Shown here: one piece after another, positions 26,844 through 34,257 of the stretch
Position numbering within the stretch: position 1 is the first letter of the stretch
Layout of the letters: each line of letters starts with the position of its first letter
Assembly: GCF_045999315.1 (NCBI RefSeq)
Contig: NZ_CP174607.1
Span: 3,038,001 to 3,102,000 of the forward strand
Direction: 5' to 3'
Length of the DNA: 64,000 nucleotides
Source of the DNA: Peredibacter sp045999315
GTDB taxonomy: Bacteria > Bdellovibrionota > Bacteriovoracia > Bacteriovoracales > Bacteriovoracaceae
The notes under the pieces: model-generated
What the model saw: only the letters and a program-made list of their open reading frames with translations
The model's database searches: none
Told to the model about the DNA's origin: nothing
Program-made: the position numbers and the translations under genes

Positions 26844-26849
26844 TAGAAT
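26844..26849 (+). promoter_or_regulatory. -10-like hexamer immediately before a start codon
   Basis: TAGAAT lies 7 nt before the ATG at 26857, which has no Shine-Dalgarno. A start of transcription at or next to the ATG would make the mRNA leaderless. Confidence 0.45.
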
Positions 26850-26856
26850 TCTTGAA

Positions 26857-27168
26857 ATGAAATTATTTTTGAGCTTTCTCATCTCATTCTTTTTTATCTT
26901 CTCGGCAACGAATCTGGATCTCCCCGGAGTGGCCGATAAATATTTTAAGCTCGATCAAAAAAATGCGGTCCACTCGAGAACTGTAGCTCCACAGAAAGTG
27001 TTCCTTAAAAAGCAGTTGCATCCGGGAAGCGGAGACCTCAAGTTCTTAAGTGCTGTATCCGCAGTTCTATTGAAGCGACACTTTTTTTTAGCAAAATACA
27101 ACTTCATTGAAGTATCGAATTTTATCTCTTCCGGTGCAAAAATTTATCAAGATATAGCTTCCGCCTAA
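26857..27168 (+). CDS. Small secreted protein of unknown function
   Basis: This 103-residue protein has signal peptide MKLFLSFLISFFFIFSATN. It is basic, without cysteines, and of no recognised family. Support for it being real comes from the signal peptide, the -10-like TAGAAT placed 7 nt before the ATG, and the lack of any other use of this interval between a terminator and the next gene. Its C-terminus, ending near 27168, leaves 51 bp to the membrane protein gene downstream. Confidence 0.55.
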   Translation: MKLFLSFLISFFFIFSATNLDLPGVADKYFKLDQKNAVHSRTVAPQKVFLKKQLHPGSGDLKFLSAVSAVLLKRHFFLAKYNFIEVSNFISSGAKIYQDIASA

Positions 27169-27219
27169 TTCCTTCTTGGCCATTAAGTCATATTTTAGTC
27201 ATGTCAATTGAGGGATCAA

Positions 27220-27786
27220 ATGTTCGTTAAGTTACATCAAAAAGTTCAGAAATATGTTAAATGGCTTGAGCAGTTTGCTGACAGGCCCTGGTACCCAGTT
27301 CTCATTAGCGTATTGTCCGTTCTCGATAATTTCCTGATTGTTATTCCGAATGATGGGATACTCGTCGCGAGCTCCATGCTCATCCCGAAACGCTGGTTCC
27401 TGTTTGCTTTATTTGTCTCGGTGGGATCCACCATTGGGTCGGTTTTGTTTTGTGCCTTAGTGGAAATGCAGGGACTGCCTTGGATACAGGAATACTATTC
27501 AGGAATAACTGAGACTCAAGTTTGGATATGGACTGAAAAGTTCTTTGAGAATTACGATATTCTGATCGTTTTTATTGTTGCTGTTCTGCCCATAAATCAG
27601 CATCCGGTTCTGATCCTGGCCGGACTGGCCAGTACTCCCATTATGACCTTAACGCTGGTGATATTTGCCGGACGCTTTTTAAAATTTGTTTTAATGGCCT
27701 ATCTGGGATCTCATTCACCAAAGATGTTAAAGAAGATTTGGGGAATGAAGGATGAATTGAAAGATGCGGGGATGAATATAGATTAG
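27220..27786 (+). CDS. VTT/DedA-like membrane protein (YqaA-type)
   Basis: The start is ATG 27220, with GAGGG 5 nt upstream, giving 188 residues. Four or five hydrophobic segments are separated by short polar loops. The pattern VLDNFLIVIPNDGILVASSML, then FVSVGSTIGSVLF and later AGRFLKFVLMAYLG, resembles the SNARE-associated/VTT domain of DedA and YqaA proteins, which includes the reentrant helices and a conserved Arg in GRFLK. Such proteins move or flip lipids in the inner membrane; the specific lipid is unknown. A strong terminator shared with ccsA follows. Confidence 0.75.
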   Translation: MFVKLHQKVQKYVKWLEQFADRPWYPVLISVLSVLDNFLIVIPNDGILVASSMLIPKRWFLFALFVSVGSTIGSVLFCALVEMQGLPWIQEYYSGITETQVWIWTEKFFENYDILIVFIVAVLPINQHPVLILAGLASTPIMTLTLVIFAGRFLKFVLMAYLGSHSPKMLKKIWGMKDELKDAGMNID

Positions 27787-27790
27787 TTAA

Positions 27791-27820
27791 AAAGAAGGGC
27801 CCGAAACCGGGCCCTTCTTT
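27791..27820. terminator. Bidirectional intrinsic terminator
   Basis: A long stem, AAAGAAGGGCCCG/CGGGCCCTTCTTT, lies between the convergent VTT gene and ccsA. Confidence 0.93.
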
Positions 27821-27822
27821 AT

Positions 27823-29343
27823 TTAAGCAGTCTTTTTCATTTTAACTGTTCCAATCACGAGAATCACGATCTGAATCAGGAAGAATGTCCCGAGGAAGAT
27901 CGCTCCACCTTCTGAGAAGCCGTAAGAATGAAGGCCTGAAGCGAGGATGTAGTTCACACCAAACCACGCCATCATCACACTCATAAACGCTCCAGCAACT
28001 AAAGTAACAAAGCGGTGAGCAGGAATCCAGCTCGTGTATTTACCATGAAGAATGGCCATATAAACCAGAAGAACAATCAGTGACCATGTTTCTTTCGGGT
28101 CCCAACCCCAGAAGCGACCCCATGAGTAGTCGGCCCACACGCCACCCAGGATTACTCCCGCTGCCAGCATCACCACACCCACTTTAATACATGTGTAGAT
28201 AAGGTCTACTTGATAGCGGTACTCAGCTGAACTCACAGTTGAAAAGCGGCTTCTTAGAAGAAGTGAGTTGGCGATTAACCAAGACAGGGCAAGTGCCGCG
28301 TATGAAAGAATCACGGTTGAAACGTGAGTAGAGAGCCAGAAGTTATCACGAAGCACTGGAACGAGAGGTGAAATACCTTCATCCAGCATACCGTGAGCAA
28401 ATTTCATCATGAAGAGACCCAGGATATTGCAACCTAGACCCGCTAGGATGAACACGATCTCTTTTCTAAAAGCGAAAATAAAGCAGCTAATTACCAGGGC
28501 GCCAAAGCCCGAGAACATCACGGTTTCATACATATTGGTAATTGGTGCACGGCCAGAGATCAGAACTCTCATGGTCATAGAAGCGATTTGAAGGCCGATG
28601 GTAAGGGCCGTGAAGATTGCCCCAGGGATTCTGTTCTTCGTTACCACAAACGCGATAATGGCGAGTAATGAAGAAATGAGGGCCCATACAAACAAGTTCC
28701 ACTTGAAGTATTTATACTCCAGCATGTAGTGGTCGCCATTAACTGATAGGTAATCAGATTTTGCCTGGCCCAAAAGATATGAAACAGGGTTTGCGCCTTT
28801 GCCGGCCGCACCTTCAACTCTTTCCTGAGTCATGAACTCGCCAATAGAAAGGAACTTGATCTTGTCTCCTTCCTTCACCGGAATGGTCCATGCGCGACCG
28901 TTAACAATCGCCGCATAAGTTCCTAGACGAGAATTCACCTTCGTGAGTTCTTTTTTATAAGAGTTGTTCTCTTTAAGTTGGGCAAGTTCAGTTTCCATAA
29001 TGCCCACTTTCATTTCAAGTTCTGAAACCGGAATGGTGGTCTGGTCTTCCTTCATGCCCAAAAGTTTTCTCACTTCAACGTGATCAACTTTGATGTTCAC
29101 TGGAATTTCTAACGGCATTCCAAAGGCCTTAAGCGACAGCTTACAGAAGGCGGTGGTTGCGTCCATACCTTCAATCTTGCTTTCACCTGTCATGTACTTC
29201 ACTGTATCCAGTGCCAGCACATAAAAAGGTTTCTCGCGTCCGCCGGCCTGAACTGGGAAAGTATCAAGCTCTGGAGTACAAACATTCATCTGAGCAAAAG
29301 CGCTCGAAATCGTCATAAGGAAAATAATTAGAAACTTAAGCAC
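27823..29343 (-). CDS. ccsA: Cytochrome c biogenesis protein CcsA (ResC), with long N-terminal exported domain
   Basis: In this 506-residue protein, about 190 N-terminal residues after a signal-like start (MLKFLIIFLMTISSAFAQ) form a periplasmic domain with two cysteines. The canonical CcsA part then follows: eight membrane segments, the heme-handling WWD motif WGRFWGWDPKETW, and conserved histidines on either side (NFWLSTHVSTVIL, ILASGLHSYGF). CcsA with ResB exports heme and attaches it to CxxCH cytochromes. The start is a GTG with GGAGAGG upstream, and it overlaps resB by 8 bp. Such N-terminal extensions occur in fused or extended ResC proteins; here it is unusual but in frame. Confidence 0.93.
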   Translation of the reverse strand: MLKFLIIFLMTISSAFAQMNVCTPELDTFPVQAGGREKPFYVLALDTVKYMTGESKIEGMDATTAFCKLSLKAFGMPLEIPVNIKVDHVEVRKLLGMKEDQTTIPVSELEMKVGIMETELAQLKENNSYKKELTKVNSRLGTYAAIVNGRAWTIPVKEGDKIKFLSIGEFMTQERVEGAAGKGANPVSYLLGQAKSDYLSVNGDHYMLEYKYFKWNLFVWALISSLLAIIAFVVTKNRIPGAIFTALTIGLQIASMTMRVLISGRAPITNMYETVMFSGFGALVISCFIFAFRKEIVFILAGLGCNILGLFMMKFAHGMLDEGISPLVPVLRDNFWLSTHVSTVILSYAALALSWLIANSLLLRSRFSTVSSAEYRYQVDLIYTCIKVGVVMLAAGVILGGVWADYSWGRFWGWDPKETWSLIVLLVYMAILHGKYTSWIPAHRFVTLVAGAFMSVMMAWFGVNYILASGLHSYGFSEGGAIFLGTFFLIQIVILVIGTVKMKKTA

Positions 29344-30952
29344 GGGCCTCTCCTGGTTTAGCGACCGTTTTTCTTCTCAAAATGTAGTGCCAGATGGAAC
29401 CAAGTACTAAGAGAAGAGAACCAAGGTATTTCCAAAATCTACCTGGGTCGAAGTTTACACTTAAAACACTTCCGAAAGGGCCTTCCTGAGTTTGGAAATA
29501 AGAGGCCTGATAGAAAGTGAAGTTCTGATACTTCAAAGGGTGGTTCATATACACATGATGTTTTTCTGAACCTTCGTTCCCTTTAAATACAGTCACAAAA
29601 GACTCATAACTTGCTGGATTGTTCGTTCCCGGATCTGTGTCCATCTTGAAATTATCCAAAACAATCTCGTAAGGAAGTGTGATGGTTTTCTTAGTCACCA
29701 TGAACGTCACACGTTCCCCTTCTTTATTGTAGGCGATTGGCTCCTGAGAATTGACCCAGAACGTGTGTCCGTCCATTTGAACTTCCACCGCTTTGAGGTC
29801 ACCTTTTATCGTCTGACCGTTGTCCTGAACTGGCTTCACATAACTTGGAACCATGGTCGGGTAAGCATCACTTCTGTGCTCTAGGAGTCTTAGTTTAAAG
29901 CCCATCCACGGTAGAGGAATTTCACCATTCATCTCCACTTTCTCCGAGACCCATTTTGAAGTGGTCTTATCAAAATAAGCGGCACTTTTACCGAAAAGGA
30001 AGAGATGAGGGTTCTTTTCAAAGAGCTTCTTACTAAAGATGCGGTATGGAGAGTTCTCGTTAAGCTCCATCTTCTCGTTCAAAGGAAGTGGTGACATCTC
30101 CGGCATGAAGGTCACTTTTTCGCCTTTAAAATCAATTTCCACCACGTCTTTCCCGGCCAGATTCTTTCTGCGTTTAAGTTCCGCAGGAGTCGGGCTCTTA
30201 CAATCTGTGGTTTCACCGTTCCAAACGATCAGACCATCGGGAGTGTTATTACTAAAACAGTCCGAGAGGTTAAATGGCATATAGTGCACATTTAACAGAC
30301 CCAGTTGTTGCGTATTACTGAAGTCAGACTGAGGGTGAAGACTTAATGTGATGAACTCACCAAAGTTCTCATTATAAAGACGATAGCGAGATGATGTCTG
30401 AGTTTGGTCTTCAATTTTGGCCGGAAGCCAGTCTTGTTTGTTTTCAGCAAACGGAAGGAATGTTCCCAGTTTGATGCCTTCATACTCGTAGCCGAGGTGT
30501 TTAGCACCGGCCACGTAAGGAAGATCCACTGTCACTTCCTTGCCTTTTGAAGGGAATTGAATTTTTAATTCATCCTGATTGACCTGCACTTGTCGGGCCG
30601 GAAGATTTGGCGTCAACGTCACTGTTCCATCCACTCCCGATTGATAGGTCACGTATGAACCTAAGAAAAGGATAATCAGACCCGCGTGGATGACATAAAA
30701 ACCATAAAGGTGTTTTTTCATCGGCAATCTGATGAGTGTTGCGAACAGAATCGACAAGAACATTCCAAACTGGATGCCCATGAACCAAATCGACTTATAA
30801 ATAAGACGATTGGCGTATTCTGTGCCGTGATAGGACTCCATAAAGGTTCCGTATCCCAAGGCAATGGCAAAGAGGAGTATGATGACGACAGCGAACTTGA
30901 GGTTACCGAAGAAGAGTTCTACTTTTCGGTAGTAAGAAACTAGGGTGTTCAT
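29336..30952 (-). CDS. resB: Cytochrome c biogenesis protein ResB (CcsB)
   Basis: This 538-residue protein has three N-terminal membrane segments (FAVVIILLFAIALGYGTFME, GIQFGMFLSILFATL and HLYGFYVIHAGLIILFLG). A periplasmic domain of about 370 residues follows, and then a last membrane helix before RRKTVAKPG. This is the ResB/Ccs1 layout. ResB and CcsA together form the system II heme lyase that attaches heme to apocytochromes. The ATG at 30950-30952 begins the two-gene operon, and its end overlaps ccsA by 8 bp. The family call rests on topology and the partner gene more than on single residues. Confidence 0.88.
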   Translation of the reverse strand: MNTLVSYYRKVELFFGNLKFAVVIILLFAIALGYGTFMESYHGTEYANRLIYKSIWFMGIQFGMFLSILFATLIRLPMKKHLYGFYVIHAGLIILFLGSYVTYQSGVDGTVTLTPNLPARQVQVNQDELKIQFPSKGKEVTVDLPYVAGAKHLGYEYEGIKLGTFLPFAENKQDWLPAKIEDQTQTSSRYRLYNENFGEFITLSLHPQSDFSNTQQLGLLNVHYMPFNLSDCFSNNTPDGLIVWNGETTDCKSPTPAELKRRKNLAGKDVVEIDFKGEKVTFMPEMSPLPLNEKMELNENSPYRIFSKKLFEKNPHLFLFGKSAAYFDKTTSKWVSEKVEMNGEIPLPWMGFKLRLLEHRSDAYPTMVPSYVKPVQDNGQTIKGDLKAVEVQMDGHTFWVNSQEPIAYNKEGERVTFMVTKKTITLPYEIVLDNFKMDTDPGTNNPASYESFVTVFKGNEGSEKHHVYMNHPLKYQNFTFYQASYFQTQEGPFGSVLSVNFDPGRFWKYLGSLLLVLGSIWHYILRRKTVAKPGEARA

Positions 30953-30977
30953 AGAGGCCCATAATTTCTCACAAAAG

Positions 30978-31649
30978 TTACGCTTTCACTAGCTGAGAAA
31001 CCAACCAAATTGTCCCAAAAATGACCGGCTGATGAATTAAGTAAATCTTCAAAGAATGTTGGCCCAGAAAGTTTAGAAATTTGTTGGGTTTCATCTGCTG
31101 CAGCACTGTATTTCTTGACAAATAAGGACCTACTAAAATCCCAAGCAAAATGGCCCAGAACCAAGGATAAATCGGAATGAAATCCATGGATGGTTTTTGA
31201 AGAATCGAAGAAACCCAGCGGATGTCATAGTGAAGGAGGTATTGCAGCACTAAAATGGCCCCTAATAGGCCCCAGGCGAGCTTTCGGTGATTCACAACAA
31301 GTGCACCCAAAATCGAACCCACAAAAATGCAATGGAGAGTTCCAAAGAAAATCCATTGAGAAGGGAAGATAATATAGGTTCCGATACTCACCGCAAGTGC
31401 TGCGCCACCAAGTTTTAAACTTCTCTTATTAAGGGCCCTCCAGTTGATGCTTGGTCGATGCCCGTAGTTAAGAGACATGCCCACACAGAATAAGAAAGTG
31501 AAGGCAATCACCCGTGGAAACGCGTACCAAAAACCTTCGGAGAAGTTCCAAGTGACGTAATGAAACATCTTTAAGTCGTAAGCAGTATGAAAAATAATCA
31601 TCCAGATCACGGCCATTCCGCGTAATGAATCGAGAAAAACCGCTCTCAT
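30978..31649 (-). CDS. DUF1624 (heparan-alpha-glucosaminide N-acetyltransferase-like) membrane protein
   Basis: In this 223-residue protein, the N-terminus MRAVFLDSLRGMAVIWMIIFHTAYDL carries the conserved D..RG and H..YDL residues of the DUF1624/HGSNAT acyltransferase family. About six membrane segments follow. Members move acyl groups from cytoplasmic donors across the inner membrane; the acceptor here is unknown, although a cell-wall or periplasmic sugar is likely. GGAGGG stands just before the ATG. The gene overlaps the preceding thiamine pyrophosphokinase-like gene by 4 bp. Confidence 0.8.
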   Translation of the reverse strand: MRAVFLDSLRGMAVIWMIIFHTAYDLKMFHYVTWNFSEGFWYAFPRVIAFTFLFCVGMSLNYGHRPSINWRALNKRSLKLGGAALAVSIGTYIIFPSQWIFFGTLHCIFVGSILGALVVNHRKLAWGLLGAILVLQYLLHYDIRWVSSILQKPSMDFIPIYPWFWAILLGILVGPYLSRNTVLQQMKPNKFLNFLGQHSLKIYLIHQPVIFGTIWLVSQLVKA

Positions 31650-32272
31650 TTTCCCTCCGGGTAATAGATAAAGACAGGGCCATCCACTTTTAAAACGATG
31701 GTGCCTTCTCCAATATTAGATAGACCCAGACTGGATAAGGGATAAACAAAAGTTGATCTAGGGATGGGATATTTACATTCGCCGGTCATTTTCACGGTGA
31801 CCTTCTTTAGAGTTCCCAAAGAAAAAAGTCCTTCATGTTGAAATTTCCAATCACCCGCACCTAATAGATGAAAAGAAATTTTTCCATCTGCTCCATAAAA
31901 GATGATCTGAGACTCGGGATGATTCTCTAAATAGGTCAGGGCCTCTCCTAGATTAAAGAGCTCATGATCTTTTCTTCCACCCAGAAATCCCCAAAAATGG
32001 AACTTATAGAGGAGATTTTCCCCAAAAAAGCTTAGTGCTAGAGCTAAATCAGACTGATTCTTATCTACCGGATGCTTATATTGGTGATCACAATTCACTT
32101 TTCCCGTGTAGGAATCAGCGTCTCCTACCCAGATATCCAGACGAGGAGAGTGATGAGCACCTCCATCAACTGCGATGAGAGGGTGCTTGGAAAGAGTTTC
32201 TGGAACCAAAGGTCCCATCGGGCCCACGAAGGTCCATTCAGTCATATTAGTAAGAGAGCTTGGCAAGATCAT
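31646..32272 (-). CDS. Thiamine pyrophosphokinase-like protein
   Basis: This 208-residue protein has the segments of thiamine pyrophosphokinase: AVDGGAHHS with DIWVGDADS (nucleotide-binding strand), KNQSDLALAL in place of DKDxTDxxxAL, FWGFLGGRKDHELFNLG, and a C-terminal beta domain ending LSSLGLSNIGEG. The enzyme would transfer pyrophosphate from ATP to thiamine. The aspartates in DADS and QSD are kept. The ATG has no Shine-Dalgarno; TAAGAT lies 7 nt upstream on the minus strand, so it may be leaderless. It is translationally coupled to the DUF1624 gene. Confidence 0.85.
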   Translation of the reverse strand: MILPSSLTNMTEWTFVGPMGPLVPETLSKHPLIAVDGGAHHSPRLDIWVGDADSYTGKVNCDHQYKHPVDKNQSDLALALSFFGENLLYKFHFWGFLGGRKDHELFNLGEALTYLENHPESQIIFYGADGKISFHLLGAGDWKFQHEGLFSLGTLKKVTVKMTGECKYPIPRSTFVYPLSSLGLSNIGEGTIVLKVDGPVFIYYPEGK

Positions 32273-32320
32273 AGGAAGTATCTTAGCCTTGAATGCACTT
32301 CATGAGTAGGAGGAAGAGTA

Positions 32321-32977
32321 GTGTTAAAGATAAATTCTGAACGTGCCAAGAAGGTTCTCGCGAACCCAAAATATATTAAAGGTGAGTTGTCTCCCCTCAT
32401 GAAAAGGTTCCCTGGTGATGGCCTTGTCCTCTGGGTAGAGCTGGATTGGGAAGGAAACATCGTCAAAAATTTGTCATTTTACGGAGAGCTGGGGGACATT
32501 CAAAAAATTATTTTTGAATCTATGGCCAGCCTTTTGATTGGAAAACCAATCACCAGTATAGACAACCTTTCCATCCGTGAGTGCGAGGCCTTTTTACGAG
32601 ATAGAAACTCAGAGGCCGCCTTTGAAGGGATGACAGATTCTGAGGAAAATGAGCTTAAAAAGGTGTTCACTTGGATTCGTCAGTGGCCCAAGCATGCTGA
32701 GGCCAAAGTTTATGAATTCTCCTCTGAAAAAGGACCTTTTCATAGATTAAAATTGGTGGATAAAATTCGTGAGATTAAGGCCTTTTTAAACTCTCCGGAA
32801 ATTCTTACATTATATCAAAATCTCCCTCGCCCAGAGCTGGTTGACGTTGAAGATCTTACGGTTTATATCCATGCCCCTTACTCCTCCCAGAGGGAAAAAA
32901 GCCTGTTTGAAGAGCTGCATATCCTGGGGGTGGAAGCGTTCCAAGAGGAGAATTTGAACTTTATTCCTGATGCTTAG
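32321..32977 (+). CDS. Unknown cytoplasmic protein, N-terminus resembling NifU-type scaffold
   Basis: This 218-residue protein starts with GTG at 32321, preceded by AGGAGG at good distance. Residues 30-100 (LVLWVELDWEGNIVKNLSFY, then a helix with the Gly-Lys-Pro turn LLIGKPIT and the cysteine in IRECEAFL) recall the fold of NifU/IscU scaffolds, but only one of the usual three cysteines is kept. The C-terminal 100 residues match nothing I know. There is no signal peptide. The NifU link is a weak inference; the gene itself is well supported. Confidence 0.6.
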   Translation: MLKINSERAKKVLANPKYIKGELSPLMKRFPGDGLVLWVELDWEGNIVKNLSFYGELGDIQKIIFESMASLLIGKPITSIDNLSIRECEAFLRDRNSEAAFEGMTDSEENELKKVFTWIRQWPKHAEAKVYEFSSEKGPFHRLKLVDKIREIKAFLNSPEILTLYQNLPRPELVDVEDLTVYIHAPYSSQREKSLFEELHILGVEAFQEENLNFIPDA

Positions 32978-33059
32978 AAAAAAATCTGTTTGATAAATTG
33001 AAATTTTTATTACTACAATAGGTAGAAGAGCTGTTAAGACAATTATTCAAAAGAAGAAA

Positions 33060-33512
33060 ATGGAAGATACCAAGCCGTTAGTTTTCAAAGAAGCAAAGAA
33101 GGAAGAAGAGGTCGTGAACCTCTCTAAATTCGATATTCAAGCATTCACTGATACCCAAGATTTCTCTTGGACATTAGACAACATAAAAAAAGAAGTTAAG
33201 ACAGGATGGAAGCTTTTCTCTGTTACGACAGATGAAGAGATCGTGGCCGCGGTTCTTATGAGAAAAGATGGGGACACTCTCTTTACTAAGAACACTCCGA
33301 TCAAGATGGCCTTCCAGGGGAATGGTTTTTCCCATCAGATTAAGAATTTTTACGAAGAAGAAGCTAAGAAGCAGCAGATTCGGAGAGTAGTGAACTACTG
33401 TCCGGTGGATAATTTCCGTATGATCGCCCTGAACGAAAGTCACGGCTATAAGAGAACTGGAAACGCTTTTGGTGTAAGTAATAATATTATCGAATGGGTA
33501 AAAGTCCTATAG
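33060..33512 (+). CDS. GNAT-like acetyltransferase fold protein
   Basis: In this 150-residue protein, FQGNGFSHQIKNFYEEEAKK occupies the acetyl-CoA loop and helix of motif A, and VVNYCPVDNFRMIALNESHGYKRTG is the motif B region with the Asn and the Gly-Tyr typical of GNAT enzymes. The G-x-G part of the loop is retained as QGNGFS. The substrate is unknown. It starts at ATG 33060, with AAAAGAAG nearby as a weak ribosome binding site. The next gene encodes the H1-like SWIB protein. Confidence 0.7.
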   Translation: MEDTKPLVFKEAKKEEEVVNLSKFDIQAFTDTQDFSWTLDNIKKEVKTGWKLFSVTTDEEIVAAVLMRKDGDTLFTKNTPIKMAFQGNGFSHQIKNFYEEEAKKQQIRRVVNYCPVDNFRMIALNESHGYKRTGNAFGVSNNIIEWVKVL

Positions 33513-33530
33513 AAAGCCAATAACAACAAA

Positions 33531-33545
33531 GGGAAAACATTTCCC
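33531..33545. repeat. Short perfect inverted repeat before the SWIB gene
   Basis: GGGAAA-ACA-TTTCCC lies 22 bp before the SWIB start codon. It could be a weak terminator of the upstream gene or an operator; it has no T-run. Confidence 0.35.
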
Positions 33546-33566
33546 AATTTAGACGGAGGAATTTTT

Positions 33567-34007
33567 ATGGCTAAGAAGACAACAAAGAAAGCTGCTCCTA
33601 AGAAAGCAACTGCAAAGAAAGCTGCTCCTAAGAAAGCAACTGCAAAGAAAGCTACTGCTAAGAAAGCTGCTGCTCCAAAAGCTACAGCTAAAAAAGCTGC
33701 TGCTCCAAAAGCTACAGCTAAGAAAGCTGCTGCTCCTAAAAAAGCTAAAACAGCTCGTAAACCAAATGCTGCTTTCATGAAGCCGCTTAACCCTTCTAAA
33801 GAGCTTGCTGAAATCGTAGGTGCTTCTGCACTTCCACGTACAGAAGTTATGAAGAAAGTATGGGCTTACATCAAGAAGAACAACCTTCAAGATGCTAAAA
33901 ACCGTCGTGCAATCAACGCTGACGATAAGCTAAAAGCTGTATTCGGCGGTAAAAAACAAGTTACTATGTTCGAAATGACTAAACTTGTTTCTAACCACCT
34001 TAAGTAG
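33567..34007 (+). CDS. Histone H1-like Lys/Ala repeat protein with C-terminal SWIB domain
   Basis: In this 146-residue protein, residues 2-68 are Lys/Ala/Pro/Thr repeats (KKAAPKKATA units) like the tails of histone H1 and chlamydial HctA/HctB, so the protein should bind DNA non-specifically. Residues 70-146 are a SWIB/MDM2 domain, including MKPLNPSKELAEIVG, EVMKKVWAYIKKNNLQD and MTKLVSNHL. Bacterial SWIB domains are known from Chlamydia and a few other groups. GGAGG stands before the ATG, a good terminator follows, and the codons (GCT, AAG/AAA) suggest high expression. It is likely a nucleoid protein. Confidence 0.92.
   Translation: MAKKTTKKAAPKKATAKKAAPKKATAKKATAKKAAAPKATAKKAAAPKATAKKAAAPKKAKTARKPNAAFMKPLNPSKELAEIVGASALPRTEVMKKVWAYIKKNNLQDAKNRRAINADDKLKAVFGGKKQVTMFEMTKLVSNHLK
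33591..33725 (+). repeat. 30-bp direct repeats inside the Lys/Ala-rich tail
   Basis: Two identical 30-bp units (33591-33620, 33621-33650) and two near-identical units of another 30-bp form (33666-33695, 33696-33725) encode the H1-like tail. Such repeats should change copy number by slippage. Confidence 0.85.
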
Positions 34008-34030
34008 TCTTTAATTAGATTCTTAAAATG

Positions 34031-34057
34031 AGGGCTCCTTCGGGGGCCCTTTTTTTA
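34031..34057 (+). terminator. Intrinsic terminator
   Basis: AGGGCTCC-TTCG-GGGGCCCT with one G-T pair and 7 T ends the SWIB transcript. Confidence 0.92.
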
Positions 34058-34060
34058 TGG

Positions 34061-34180
34061 TCAGGAAGCCCGAAGGGCGAGACCGGTATGCCGACGGTCG
34101 CAGCGGGGCGCCCCGTGGCGATGCTAAAGAGTCGGCGCTGATCGTATGTCGTGGGATCCGTTTGCCTCTCGATCGGCAAA
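34061..34180. other. GC-rich hairpin-rich intergenic block
   Basis: About 120 bp between the SWIB terminator and the peptide-binding lipoprotein gene are clearly more GC-rich than the surroundings and full of short inverted repeats. Examples are GCCC-GAA-GGGC (34068-34078), GACCG/CGGTC (34081-34099), CGGGGCGCCCCG (34104-34115) and TTTGCC/GGCAAA (34161-34180). No open frame or known RNA was recognised. It could be an extragenic repeat, a small RNA or a 5' leader. Confidence 0.5.
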
Positions 34181-34257
34181 AGTTACTGCCCTTAATTCCT
34201 TTCCAATTCCCACAAATTTAGCGATGATTTCTTCAAATTTTTTTGAGGAGTTTCACG

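Noticed and set aside
33591..33725. 30-bp direct repeats as a possible CRISPR array
   Set aside because: The repeats are contiguous without spacers, stay in frame and encode a Lys/Ala tail.
33446..33890. Long antisense frames rich in Ala/Phe or Ser/Cys opposite the SWIB gene
   Set aside because: They are mirror images of the GCT/AAG repeats; no ribosome binding site or plausible protein composition.
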